The notes below the pieces were generated by a model, which searched no databases, had not been told where the DNA came from, and was given only the letters and a program-made list of their open reading frames with translations. Below, in pieces: positions 1 through 5,505 of a stretch of DNA of 5,505 bases. The first letter of the stretch is position 1. The number at the start of each line of letters is the position of its first letter. Position numbers and translations under genes: made by a program. Source of the stretch: an uncultured Eubacteriales bacterium (GTDB lineage Bacteria > Bacillota > Clostridia > Oscillospirales > Acutalibacteraceae); NCBI GenBank assembly GCA_934718145.1, contig CAKUZC010000073.1, positions 1 to 5,505 on the forward strand, read 5' to 3'.

Positions 1-26
1 ATATGAGGAGTCGGTATCTGTGACAT
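1..26 (-). CDS. deoD: Start of probable purine-nucleoside phosphorylase (DeoD type), partial
   Basis: Only the first eight codons and two bases of the ninth are in the window. They read MSQIPTPH, followed by AT, which is Ile in three of four completions. DeoD-type (hexameric) purine-nucleoside phosphorylases of Firmicutes characteristically begin with a short variable stretch and then PTPHI. The reaction is phosphorolysis of purine (deoxy)nucleosides to the free base and (deoxy)ribose-1-phosphate, the substrate of DeoB encoded 777 bp upstream in the same direction. A good Shine-Dalgarno sequence precedes the ATG. The family call rests on a very short peptide plus gene context, so it is probable rather than certain. 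All catalytic residues lie beyond the left edge. Confidence 0.68.
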
Positions 27-171
27 TTAAAAATGAACCACCTTACTGATATATTTTAATTTTTTAAATCAAAGAATTAAACATTTAAAGTCATATTTAT
101 CGTCATTTTTAATATTTTTTAAGTAAAATGTTTATAAATATAACTATTATTGTTTTTTACCTCTTCTTAAC
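27..171 (-). other. AT-rich spacer between the membrane-protein gene and deoD
   Basis: This is the only sizeable non-coding stretch in the window (145 bp) and is almost all A and T. It holds an A/T-only inverted repeat, TTTAAAT at 63-69 and ATTTAAA at 83-89, and the deoD ribosome binding site at 38-45. No GC-rich hairpin with a T-run and no well-spaced -35/-10 pair was found on the minus strand. The closest -10-like word, TAAAAT, lies at about 55-60 without a good -35. Whether deoD has its own promoter here cannot be decided by eye. Confidence 0.5.
38..45 (-). promoter_or_regulatory. Ribosome binding site for the deoD start
   Basis: The minus strand reads TAAGGTGG, close to the consensus AAGGAGG, 11 nt before the ATG at 24-26. 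It is the main reason, besides the peptide itself, to believe that a gene starts here. Confidence 0.7.
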
Positions 172-819
172 TTACTTTTCATAATTGAATTTTAGCATTT
201 TAGCAAGTATTTTGTCAAGAAGTTCCGCAGATTTTTGTATAACGGGGCCTCCAACTACAGCACAAAATAGCGTTATTATACCTACAGTCCCACCCATAAT
301 CCATCCGAGAATTAATGTAATTATATCTAAGGAAACTTTTACCAGTCTAAAAGATTTATTAATTTTTTTGCTTACAATAACAGCGAGTGCAGTCCATGGG
401 TCTATTCCTATATCTGTACTCATATATCCACCCAGTCCAATGAAACAAATTAAACATCCTATAAGTGAAGCAACGAGCCTTGGAAAAAATGATTGAGGAA
501 TGCCAAGACAATTATAAATCCATATGCCGAAATCAATAAATATTCCTAAAACAAACAAGTATATTAAAGTACCTACATTGATATATTTGCGATTTATACA
601 AAAAACAGTAATTATCAAAAGTGCATTAAGTACACTGGCAGTGATTCCTACACTCAAACCGGTAGCTTTACTCAATCCATCATAAAAAACAGTTATAGGG
701 TCAGCTCCAAGAGAAGTTACAATGTTTATTCCGCACCCTATTCCCAGTAAAATCAAACTAACCGTACATATTAAAACTTTTTTTACCCAAAGTACTGCTA
801 AATCACGTTTTGTCTTCAC
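172..819 (-). CDS. YczE-type (COG2364-like) integral membrane protein, possible transporter
   Basis: This 215-residue, very hydrophobic protein resembles the YczE/YyaS/YitT group of predicted membrane proteins, whose function is largely undefined. Membrane segments are visible at about 13-35, 55-75, 80-102, 112-132, 160-177 and 178-197, with a basic N-terminus (MKTKRD) and a charged C-terminal tail. It has an internal twofold repeat: SLGADPITV (36-44) recurs as DIGIDPWTA (136-144), and NVGTLIYLF (81-89) recurs roughly as TVGIITLFC (178-186). Such half-repeats with a conserved Gly-x-Asp-Pro loop are seen across this family and are common in small transporters. The GTG start is backed by a strong Shine-Dalgarno sequence; the stop is TAA. 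The gene overlaps deoB by 17 bp and precedes the apparent deoD start, so a role linked to nucleosides, pentoses or their products is possible. That is an inference from position only. Identity as a membrane protein is secure, the family call is likely, and the substrate is unknown. Confidence 0.85.
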   Translation of the reverse strand: MKTKRDLAVLWVKKVLICTVSLILLGIGCGINIVTSLGADPITVFYDGLSKATGLSVGITASVLNALLIITVFCINRKYINVGTLIYLFVLGIFIDFGIWIYNCLGIPQSFFPRLVASLIGCLICFIGLGGYMSTDIGIDPWTALAVIVSKKINKSFRLVKVSLDIITLILGWIMGGTVGIITLFCAVVGGPVIQKSAELLDKILAKMLKFNYEK

Positions 820-1987
820 TGTCTTTATTCACCTCTTTTAAAAACGATTTTCCCCTAATTTTTTCAACGATTCCGAGATAATCTAAAATTGTTGCTCCGG
901 TATCGTAAAATCCTGTTCTTGTATGAAGATTTATTCCATTTTTGATATTATTTCCGTAAATAACCATAGGAGTATATTCACGAGAATGGTCTGTAGAAGA
1001 AGTTGTTGGGTCACAACCATGATCTGCTGTTATGATTAAAATATCATCGTTCCGAAGCTTTTTAAGGATTTTTTCAAGACTTTTATCAAAAAACGATAAA
1101 GCTTCTGCATACCCATCTACATTGTTTCTGTGGCCATAAAGCATATCAAAATCAACCAAATTTACAAAACATAAACCTTCAAAATCTCTATCCATTATGT
1201 CAAGAGTCTTATCTATTCCATCTTTATTTCCTTTAGTCAAAATTTTTTCTGTTACACCTTTTCCGGCAAAAATATCACTTATTTTGCCAACTGCAATTAC
1301 ATCTTTTCCGCTCTCTTTTATAAAATCAAGAATAGTTTTTTCAGGAGGAGCTAAAGCAAAATCATGACGATTCGTTGTACGTGTATAATTTGGATATTCT
1401 CCAATAAATGGCCTGGCAATAACTCTTCCAACCGCATTATCACCTTGTAAAATTTCTCTCGCAATTTGACAATATTCATACAATTTTTCAATCGGGACAA
1501 CATCTTCATGAGCAGCAACTTGAAATACGCTGTCAGCAGAAGTGTAAACTATAAGTTTTCCTGTTTCAACACTTTCTTTTCCATATTCCTTTATAACTTC
1601 AGTTCCTGAATAAGGTTTATTACAAAGAATATCTCTGCCGGTTCTGCGTTTAAATTCATCAATAACTTCACTTGGAAATCCATTAGGATAGGTAGGTAAA
1701 GGTTTTTTTGATTCAATTCCCGCTATTTCCCAGTGACCTATTATTGTATCTTTTCCCTTTGAAACTTCTTTCATCCGAGCAAATGAAGCAATCGGCTCTT
1801 TTTCAGATTCTTCGTAATCCATCCCGTCAATGTTAAAAAGACCCATTTTTTTCATATTTGGCATACTAAAATTTTTATTATAAAAACAAGCCTTAACAGT
1901 ATTACTTCCAACGTCACCGTAATCAGCTGCATCTGGCATTTCTCCTATTCCCACACTGTCAAGAACGATTAAAAATACTCTTTTCAT
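803..1987 (-). CDS. deoB: Phosphopentomutase
   Basis: DeoB is a cytosolic Mn2+-dependent enzyme that interconverts (deoxy)ribose-1-phosphate and (deoxy)ribose-5-phosphate, linking nucleoside phosphorolysis to the pentose phosphate pathway or deoxyribose-phosphate aldolase. It belongs to the alkaline-phosphatase superfamily. From the ATG at 1985-1987 it has 394 residues, the usual family length. The start MKRVFLIVLDSVGIGEMPDA (1-20) is diagnostic. Thr81 in GKDTIIGHWE corresponds to the phosphorylated threonine (Thr85 in the Bacillus cereus enzyme). Metal ligands are visible as Asp10, Asp152 (TSADSV), Asp281 and His286 (FDMLYGH), Asp322-His323 (TADHG) and His334 (TDHSRE), so the site looks complete. 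The cap domain lies roughly at 90-215. An upstream TTG gives a three-residue-longer version, rejected on Shine-Dalgarno spacing. The gene sits 15 bp after the topoisomerase A subunit and its last 17 bp overlap the next gene, so it is probably cotranscribed. The stop is TGA. Confidence 0.97.
   Translation of the reverse strand: MKRVFLIVLDSVGIGEMPDAADYGDVGSNTVKACFYNKNFSMPNMKKMGLFNIDGMDYEESEKEPIASFARMKEVSKGKDTIIGHWEIAGIESKKPLPTYPNGFPSEVIDEFKRRTGRDILCNKPYSGTEVIKEYGKESVETGKLIVYTSADSVFQVAAHEDVVPIEKLYEYCQIAREILQGDNAVGRVIARPFIGEYPNYTRTTNRHDFALAPPEKTILDFIKESGKDVIAVGKISDIFAGKGVTEKILTKGNKDGIDKTLDIMDRDFEGLCFVNLVDFDMLYGHRNNVDGYAEALSFFDKSLEKILKKLRNDDILIITADHGCDPTTSSTDHSREYTPMVIYGNNIKNGINLHTRTGFYDTGATILDYLGIVEKIRGKSFLKEVNKDSEDKT
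829..836 (-). promoter_or_regulatory. Ribosome binding site for the YczE-type membrane protein
   Basis: The minus strand reads AGAGGTGA, identical in sequence and 9-nt spacing to the site before the topoisomerase A subunit. It lies inside the 3' end of deoB and supports the GTG start at 817-819, hence the 17-bp overlap with deoB. Confidence 0.82.
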
Positions 1988-1996
1988 AAAATACAA

Positions 1997-2004
1997 TCCC
2001 CTTT
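1997..2004 (-). promoter_or_regulatory. Ribosome binding site that fixes the deoB start
   Basis: The minus strand reads AAAGGGGA, overlapping the TAA stop of the A-subunit gene and lying 9 nt before the ATG at 1985-1987. The in-frame TTG at 1994-1996 directly abuts this site with no spacer, so it cannot be the start. The spacing equals that of the sites in front of the neighbouring genes. Confidence 0.8.
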
Positions 2005-4249
2005 ATTGTAAAGTAAGCTGTTCGCAAGTTGTTTCTTCACTCGACGGAATTTTACCTCCCGCAGGAATATTTTTAGCTCTGTAAATCATTTCTTCAACAA
2101 ATGTTCCTGAACTATATTTCTCTACTTTTATGAGCCTATGACCTTTTTTCTGCTTCATAACAGCTACACCCTGTGTATTTTTTGTCTGTTTCAAGTTCAC
2201 CATAGATGAATTAAAAATCAAAATTTTTCCGGAAGATGACGTAAGAATAAAATCTTGATCACATGTCATATGAAAAGCTCTTACAATATTTTCTTTATCA
2301 CTATAAGCCTTTATAAGTTTCTTACGATTTGTTTTTGTAAAATACGATTTCATCTCTACCTTGGAGACTTTTCCGCTCTCAAAGAAAAACATCATAAATC
2401 CTGAATAATCATTTGTAACTGCCATATAAACTACTTTCTCATTTTTATCAAAAGAAAGAACAGCCGGAATATATTCTCCCATAGAACTTGCTTTTGTATC
2501 GGAAAATGTGTAACCTTTTGCTTTGTAAACCTGACATTTATCTGTAAAAAACAGTAAATCAGAATGATTTTCTCCAGAAATTTCTTGTGCAATTTCGTCG
2601 TCACTCTTCAACTTTTGCTCTGAATTCATTTTAAAAGATTGTGGAGTAATTTTTTTGAAATATCCTTCTTTTGTAATAAAAAATTTAACCGGATAATTAG
2701 GGATTACTTCGTTAAAATCATATTCTTGAGTATCTTCAGGGTATACCAAGAGACTTTTTCTGGGCTTACCGTATTGATTTGAAATTTCGCTAAGTTCTTT
2801 GATTATTATTTCATAAATTTTATTTTTATCAGATAGAATACTTTCAAGTTCCTTTATTTCTTTTTCAAGTGTCTCCGATTCATTTGTTCTCTTTAAAATA
2901 TATTCCCGGTTCAAGTGACGCAGTTTTATCTCAGATACACTTTCAGACTGAATTTCATCTATTGAAAAACCCCTCATCAAATTAGGTACAACGTTTGTCT
3001 CTTCTTGTGTTTTTTTGATTATATCAATTGCTTTATCTATATCAAGTAAAATTTTTGCTAAACCTTTCAAAATATGAAGTTTTGATTTTTTCTTGTTAAG
3101 GTCAAAAAACGTCCTCCTTCTTATACACTCTTTCCTAAACTCTGTCCATTCTTCGAGTATTTCACGAACTCCCATTACTTTCGGCGTTCCACCGACCAAT
3201 ATATTAAAGTTACAGGAAAAAGTATCTTCAAGAGGAGTTAATTTAAAAAGCTTTGCCATTAATTTATCAGGATCAATTCCTCGTTTAAGGTCAATCGTAA
3301 TTTTCAATCCTTCAAGACCTGTTTCATCACGTACATCGGAAATCTCACGAATTTTTCCTAATTTAACAAGTTCTGCTATTTTTTCTATTATGACTTCGCT
3401 TGTAGTTGTAGGTGGAATATTTACTATATCTATGCAATTGTATTCTTTATCGTACTTATAACGAGAACGAACTTTTATTCCACCTCGTCCTGTCTTATAA
3501 ATGGATTCTATTCTTTCCTTATCATAAATTATTTCCCCCGCACCGGGAAAATCAGGAGCTATCAGCGTTTCAGAGATGTTACATTCACGATTTTTTATAT
3601 AAGCTATAGTTGTATCACAAACTTCTTTAAGATTAAAAGGACAAATTGAACTTGCCATACCCACAGCTATACCTGTGTTGGAATTTACAAGCACAGATGG
3701 AAATGTACACGGCAATAATGAAGGTTCTTCTAATGTATTATCGTAATTAGGAACAAAATCAACCGTATCTTTGTCTATATCTTTAAAAAGTTCTTTGCAG
3801 ATACTTTCAAGCTTAGCTTCCGTATATCTCGAAGCGGCACACGCCATATCACGTGAATAAAATTTGCCGAAATTTCCTTTGGAATCAACATAGGGATACA
3901 ACAGTGCTTCGTATCCCCTACTCATACGAACCATAGTATCATAAATAGCACTGTCTCCATGTGGATTAAGCTTCATGGTTTGACCTACTATATTTGCTGA
4001 TTTTGTTCTACTACTTCCCAACAAGCCCATTTTATACATAGTAAAAAGAAGTTTTCTATGAGAAGGTTTAAACCCATCAATTTCAGGAATAGCACGTGAC
4101 ATTATTACGCTCATGGCGTATGGCATATAGTTTTTTTCCAGTGTATTTACTATTTTTTCTTCGATAATTTCTCCTGCATTATATATAAACCCATTAACAT
4201 GAGAAGTCGATTTACCTAAATTTTCCTTTATTTTTCTTTTAGATGCCAC
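2003..4249 (-). CDS. Type IIA DNA topoisomerase A subunit, ParC/GyrA-like, lacking a GyrA box
   Basis: This is the DNA-cleaving subunit that works with the B subunit 17 bp upstream. A basic N-terminal stretch of about 30 residues precedes NYMPYAMSVIMSRAIPEIDG (40-59), the conserved start of the winged-helix domain. Arg141-Tyr142 in ASRYTE is the catalytic pair; Tyr142 forms the phosphotyrosine link to DNA. In the quinolone-determining motif GDSAIYD (98-104), Ser100 and Asp104 are both the sensitive-type residues. The tower follows, then a coiled coil at about 455-490 ending in a GyrA-like hinge (YGKPRKSLL). The C-terminal part (about 517-725) shows four recurring strand units starting near 521, 564, 617 and 666, fewer than the six-bladed gyrase pinwheel. 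The GyrA box (QRRGGKG) position near 541-552 is occupied by an unrelated sequence, so true supercoiling is unlikely. At 748 aa it is nearer ParC than GyrA length. The GTG start is supported by its Shine-Dalgarno sequence; the stop is TAA. Topoisomerase identity is certain; the exact subclass is inferred. Confidence 0.95.
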   Translation of the reverse strand: MASKRKIKENLGKSTSHVNGFIYNAGEIIEEKIVNTLEKNYMPYAMSVIMSRAIPEIDGFKPSHRKLLFTMYKMGLLGSSRTKSANIVGQTMKLNPHGDSAIYDTMVRMSRGYEALLYPYVDSKGNFGKFYSRDMACAASRYTEAKLESICKELFKDIDKDTVDFVPNYDNTLEEPSLLPCTFPSVLVNSNTGIAVGMASSICPFNLKEVCDTTIAYIKNRECNISETLIAPDFPGAGEIIYDKERIESIYKTGRGGIKVRSRYKYDKEYNCIDIVNIPPTTTSEVIIEKIAELVKLGKIREISDVRDETGLEGLKITIDLKRGIDPDKLMAKLFKLTPLEDTFSCNFNILVGGTPKVMGVREILEEWTEFRKECIRRRTFFDLNKKKSKLHILKGLAKILLDIDKAIDIIKKTQEETNVVPNLMRGFSIDEIQSESVSEIKLRHLNREYILKRTNESETLEKEIKELESILSDKNKIYEIIIKELSEISNQYGKPRKSLLVYPEDTQEYDFNEVIPNYPVKFFITKEGYFKKITPQSFKMNSEQKLKSDDEIAQEISGENHSDLLFFTDKCQVYKAKGYTFSDTKASSMGEYIPAVLSFDKNEKVVYMAVTNDYSGFMMFFFESGKVSKVEMKSYFTKTNRKKLIKAYSDKENIVRAFHMTCDQDFILTSSSGKILIFNSSMVNLKQTKNTQGVAVMKQKKGHRLIKVEKYSSGTFVEEMIYRAKNIPAGGKIPSSEETTCEQLTLQ

Positions 4250-4258
4250 AGTATTTTT

Positions 4259-4266
4259 TCACCTCT
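4259..4266 (-). promoter_or_regulatory. Ribosome binding site for the topoisomerase A subunit
   Basis: On the minus strand this reads AGAGGTGA, a strong match to the anti-Shine-Dalgarno, 9 nt before the GTG at 4247-4249. It begins directly after the TGA stop of the B-subunit gene. That favours the GTG start and suggests translational coupling of the two subunits. Confidence 0.85.
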
Positions 4267-5505
4267 TCAGCTTACATCTAAATTATCTATATATCGAGAT
4301 CCATTTTCTACTATATATTCTTTTCTCCCTAAAAGGTCATCTCCGAGAAGAATATCGAACATCCTAGACGTCGCCTCAGCATCCTCCGGCATAACCTTTA
4401 TAAGTCTGCGAGATTTAGGATTCATTGTAGTAAAATTCATCATATCCGGTTCATTTTCACCTAAACCTTTTGAACGCTGAACCGTATATTTTTCTGCCCC
4501 GATTTTTTTGATAAATTCATCTTTTTCTGATTCATTATAAGCAAAATAAGTTTCACTCTTTGTATTTATTTCATACAGTGGAGACTCTGCTATAAAAACC
4601 TTATGAGCTTCTATAAGCTTAGGTGTAAGTCTATAAATCATAGTAAGAAGAAGAGTTCTTATTTGAAATCCGTCTACATCTGCATCAGTGCAAAGAATAA
4701 TTTTATTCCATTTGAGAGAATCAATATTAAAAGATGATAAATCTTTAGCAGTTTTCGATGTCCTGACTTCAACTCCGCATCCAAGGACTCGTATAAGGTC
4801 AGTTATAATCTCGCTTTTAAATATTCTGTTATAATCTGCTTTTAGACAATTTAGTATTTTACCTCTGATTGGAATAATAGCCTGAAAGTCTGGATTTCTT
4901 GCTTGTTTGCACGCTCCAAGTGCTGAATCCCCTTCAACAATAAACAATTCTCGTATATTTACGTTTTTACTTCTACAGTCAACAAATTTAGCTACTCGAC
5001 TAGCCATGTCCATACTACTTGTGAGTTTTTTCTTAAGATTAAGCCTTGTTTTTTCGGCATCTTCTCTGCTGCGTTTATTAATCAATACCTGATTACATAT
5101 TTTTTCTGCATCATCGGGATTTTCAATAAAATATACTTCTAAATTCTTTTTAAGCATCCCTGTAATAGCTTCTTGAATTCCCTTGTTCGTAATTGATTTC
5201 TTAGTTTGATTTTCATAGGATGTCATTGTCGAAAATGAAGAAATTATAACTGTAAGAGAATCCTCTATATCTGAAAAGCTTATCTTGCTCTCATTTTTGG
5301 TGTATTTTCCACTGTGTTTCAAATAAGAATCTATCTGAGAAGTAAATGCACTTCTAACCGCTCTTTCCGGAGCGCCGCCATGTTCCAGAAAACTTGAATT
5401 ATGATAATATTCCGCCAAATGAACTTTATTTGAAAACGAAATTGCCACTTGAGCTTTCAATTTATAGTAAGGTTTATCCTCACGGTCTCTCACTTTAGTT
5501 TCAAG
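4267..5505 (-). CDS. Type IIA DNA topoisomerase B subunit, ParE/GyrB-like, partial (N-terminus beyond right edge)
   Basis: This is the ATPase/TOPRIM subunit of a bacterial type IIA topoisomerase, which pairs with the A subunit encoded just downstream to pass one DNA duplex through another. The frame stays open to the right edge. The GTG at 5491-5493 is internal, since residues LETK precede it in frame, so roughly 230 residues (most of the GHKL ATPase domain) lie outside. Counting that GTG codon as residue 1, the transducer domain covers about 1-130 and the TOPRIM domain about 181-300. The TOPRIM motif IVEGDSALG holds Glu187, and DADVDG holds Asp270, Asp272 and Asp274, the expected Mg2+-binding residues. 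PIRGKILN (208-215) and SKGLGE (341-346) follow the family order. The end, ENGSRYIDNLDVS, matches the usual GyrB/ParE terminus, with no Gram-negative-type insert. Canonical EGDSAGG is changed to EGDSALG, typical (from memory) of an extra clostridial topoisomerase lineage. ParE-like function is more likely than gyrase, judging from the partner. It ends with TGA. Confidence 0.93.
   Translation of the reverse strand, partial: LETKVRDREDKPYYKLKAQVAISFSNKVHLAEYYHNSSFLEHGGAPERAVRSAFTSQIDSYLKHSGKYTKNESKISFSDIEDSLTVIISSFSTMTSYENQTKKSITNKGIQEAITGMLKKNLEVYFIENPDDAEKICNQVLINKRSREDAEKTRLNLKKKLTSSMDMASRVAKFVDCRSKNVNIRELFIVEGDSALGACKQARNPDFQAIIPIRGKILNCLKADYNRIFKSEIITDLIRVLGCGVEVRTSKTAKDLSSFNIDSLKWNKIILCTDADVDGFQIRTLLLTMIYRLTPKLIEAHKVFIAESPLYEINTKSETYFAYNESEKDEFIKKIGAEKYTVQRSKGLGENEPDMMNFTTMNPKSRRLIKVMPEDAEATSRMFDILLGDDLLGRKEYIVENGSRYIDNLDVS

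Noticed and set aside
159..165. Shine-Dalgarno-like AAGAGGT on the minus strand just after the membrane-protein stop codon
   Set aside because: No ATG, GTG or TTG lies at a usable distance downstream, and the frames there close quickly; probably a chance purine run.
27..171. Possible intrinsic terminator or riboswitch after the membrane-protein gene
   Set aside because: The stretch lacks a GC-containing hairpin followed by a T-run and shows no recognisable structured leader; only A/T palindromes are seen.
185..496. Open frame on the plus strand, antisense to the membrane-protein gene
   Set aside because: It lies wholly inside a well-supported minus-strand gene with a good ribosome binding site, and its translation resembles no family I know.
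3093..3609. Two overlapping plus-strand open frames antisense to the topoisomerase A subunit
   Set aside because: The minus strand encodes conserved tower and winged-helix sequence throughout; the plus frames have low-complexity Ser/Leu-rich translations and are chance openings.
4907..5092. Short plus-strand open frame antisense to the TOPRIM region
   Set aside because: The opposite strand carries the EGDSA motif; the 61-residue frame is a shadow without supporting context.
5491..5493. GTG codon as the start of the topoisomerase B subunit
   Set aside because: The frame is open upstream to the window edge, no ATPase domain is present after it, and homology requires about 230 more residues before it, so it is an internal valine codon.
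1..5505. Search for a novel defence, mobile or RNA system
   Set aside because: Almost every base belongs to a recognisable housekeeping or salvage gene; no repeats arrays, integrase, toxin-antitoxin pair or structured RNA is visible.

Overview
The window is one block of tightly packed genes, all read from the minus strand. It is AT-rich and uses ordinary stop codons (TAA and TGA). Start sites carry strong purine-rich Shine-Dalgarno sequences, two of them in front of GTG starts. These traits, and the type of topoisomerase, point to a low-GC Firmicute, most likely of the class Clostridia and possibly a gut Ruminococcaceae/Oscillospirales relative. The taxon is inferred from protein resemblance recalled from memory, not from a search.

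In the direction of transcription (right to left) there are five genes. The first is the C-terminal two thirds of a type IIA topoisomerase B subunit (ParE/GyrB-like), cut by the right edge. The second is its complete A subunit (ParC/GyrA-like, 748 aa). The third is a complete phosphopentomutase, deoB (394 aa from the corrected ATG start). The fourth is a complete small membrane protein of the YczE (COG2364) type (215 aa). The fifth is the first eight codons of what looks like purine-nucleoside phosphorylase, deoD, cut by the left edge. The first three junctions are a 17-bp gap, a 15-bp gap and a 17-bp overlap, so the first four genes probably form one transcript. The deoD start follows a 145-bp very AT-rich spacer in which no convincing promoter or terminator was seen.

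Two functions sit together. The topoisomerase pair makes a DNA strand-passing enzyme. It keeps the catalytic Arg-Tyr and TOPRIM acidic residues but lacks a GyrA box, so it is more likely a decatenating/relaxing enzyme than a supercoiling gyrase. DeoB and DeoD act in (deoxy)nucleoside salvage: DeoD releases (deoxy)ribose-1-phosphate from purine nucleosides, and DeoB isomerises it to the 5-phosphate. The YczE-type protein between them may have a transport role, but this is only suggested by position.

No RNA gene, mobile element, CRISPR array or defence system was seen. The points most worth a second look are the divergent topoisomerase pair, its linkage to nucleoside salvage, the membrane protein between deoB and deoD, and the deoD start at the edge.
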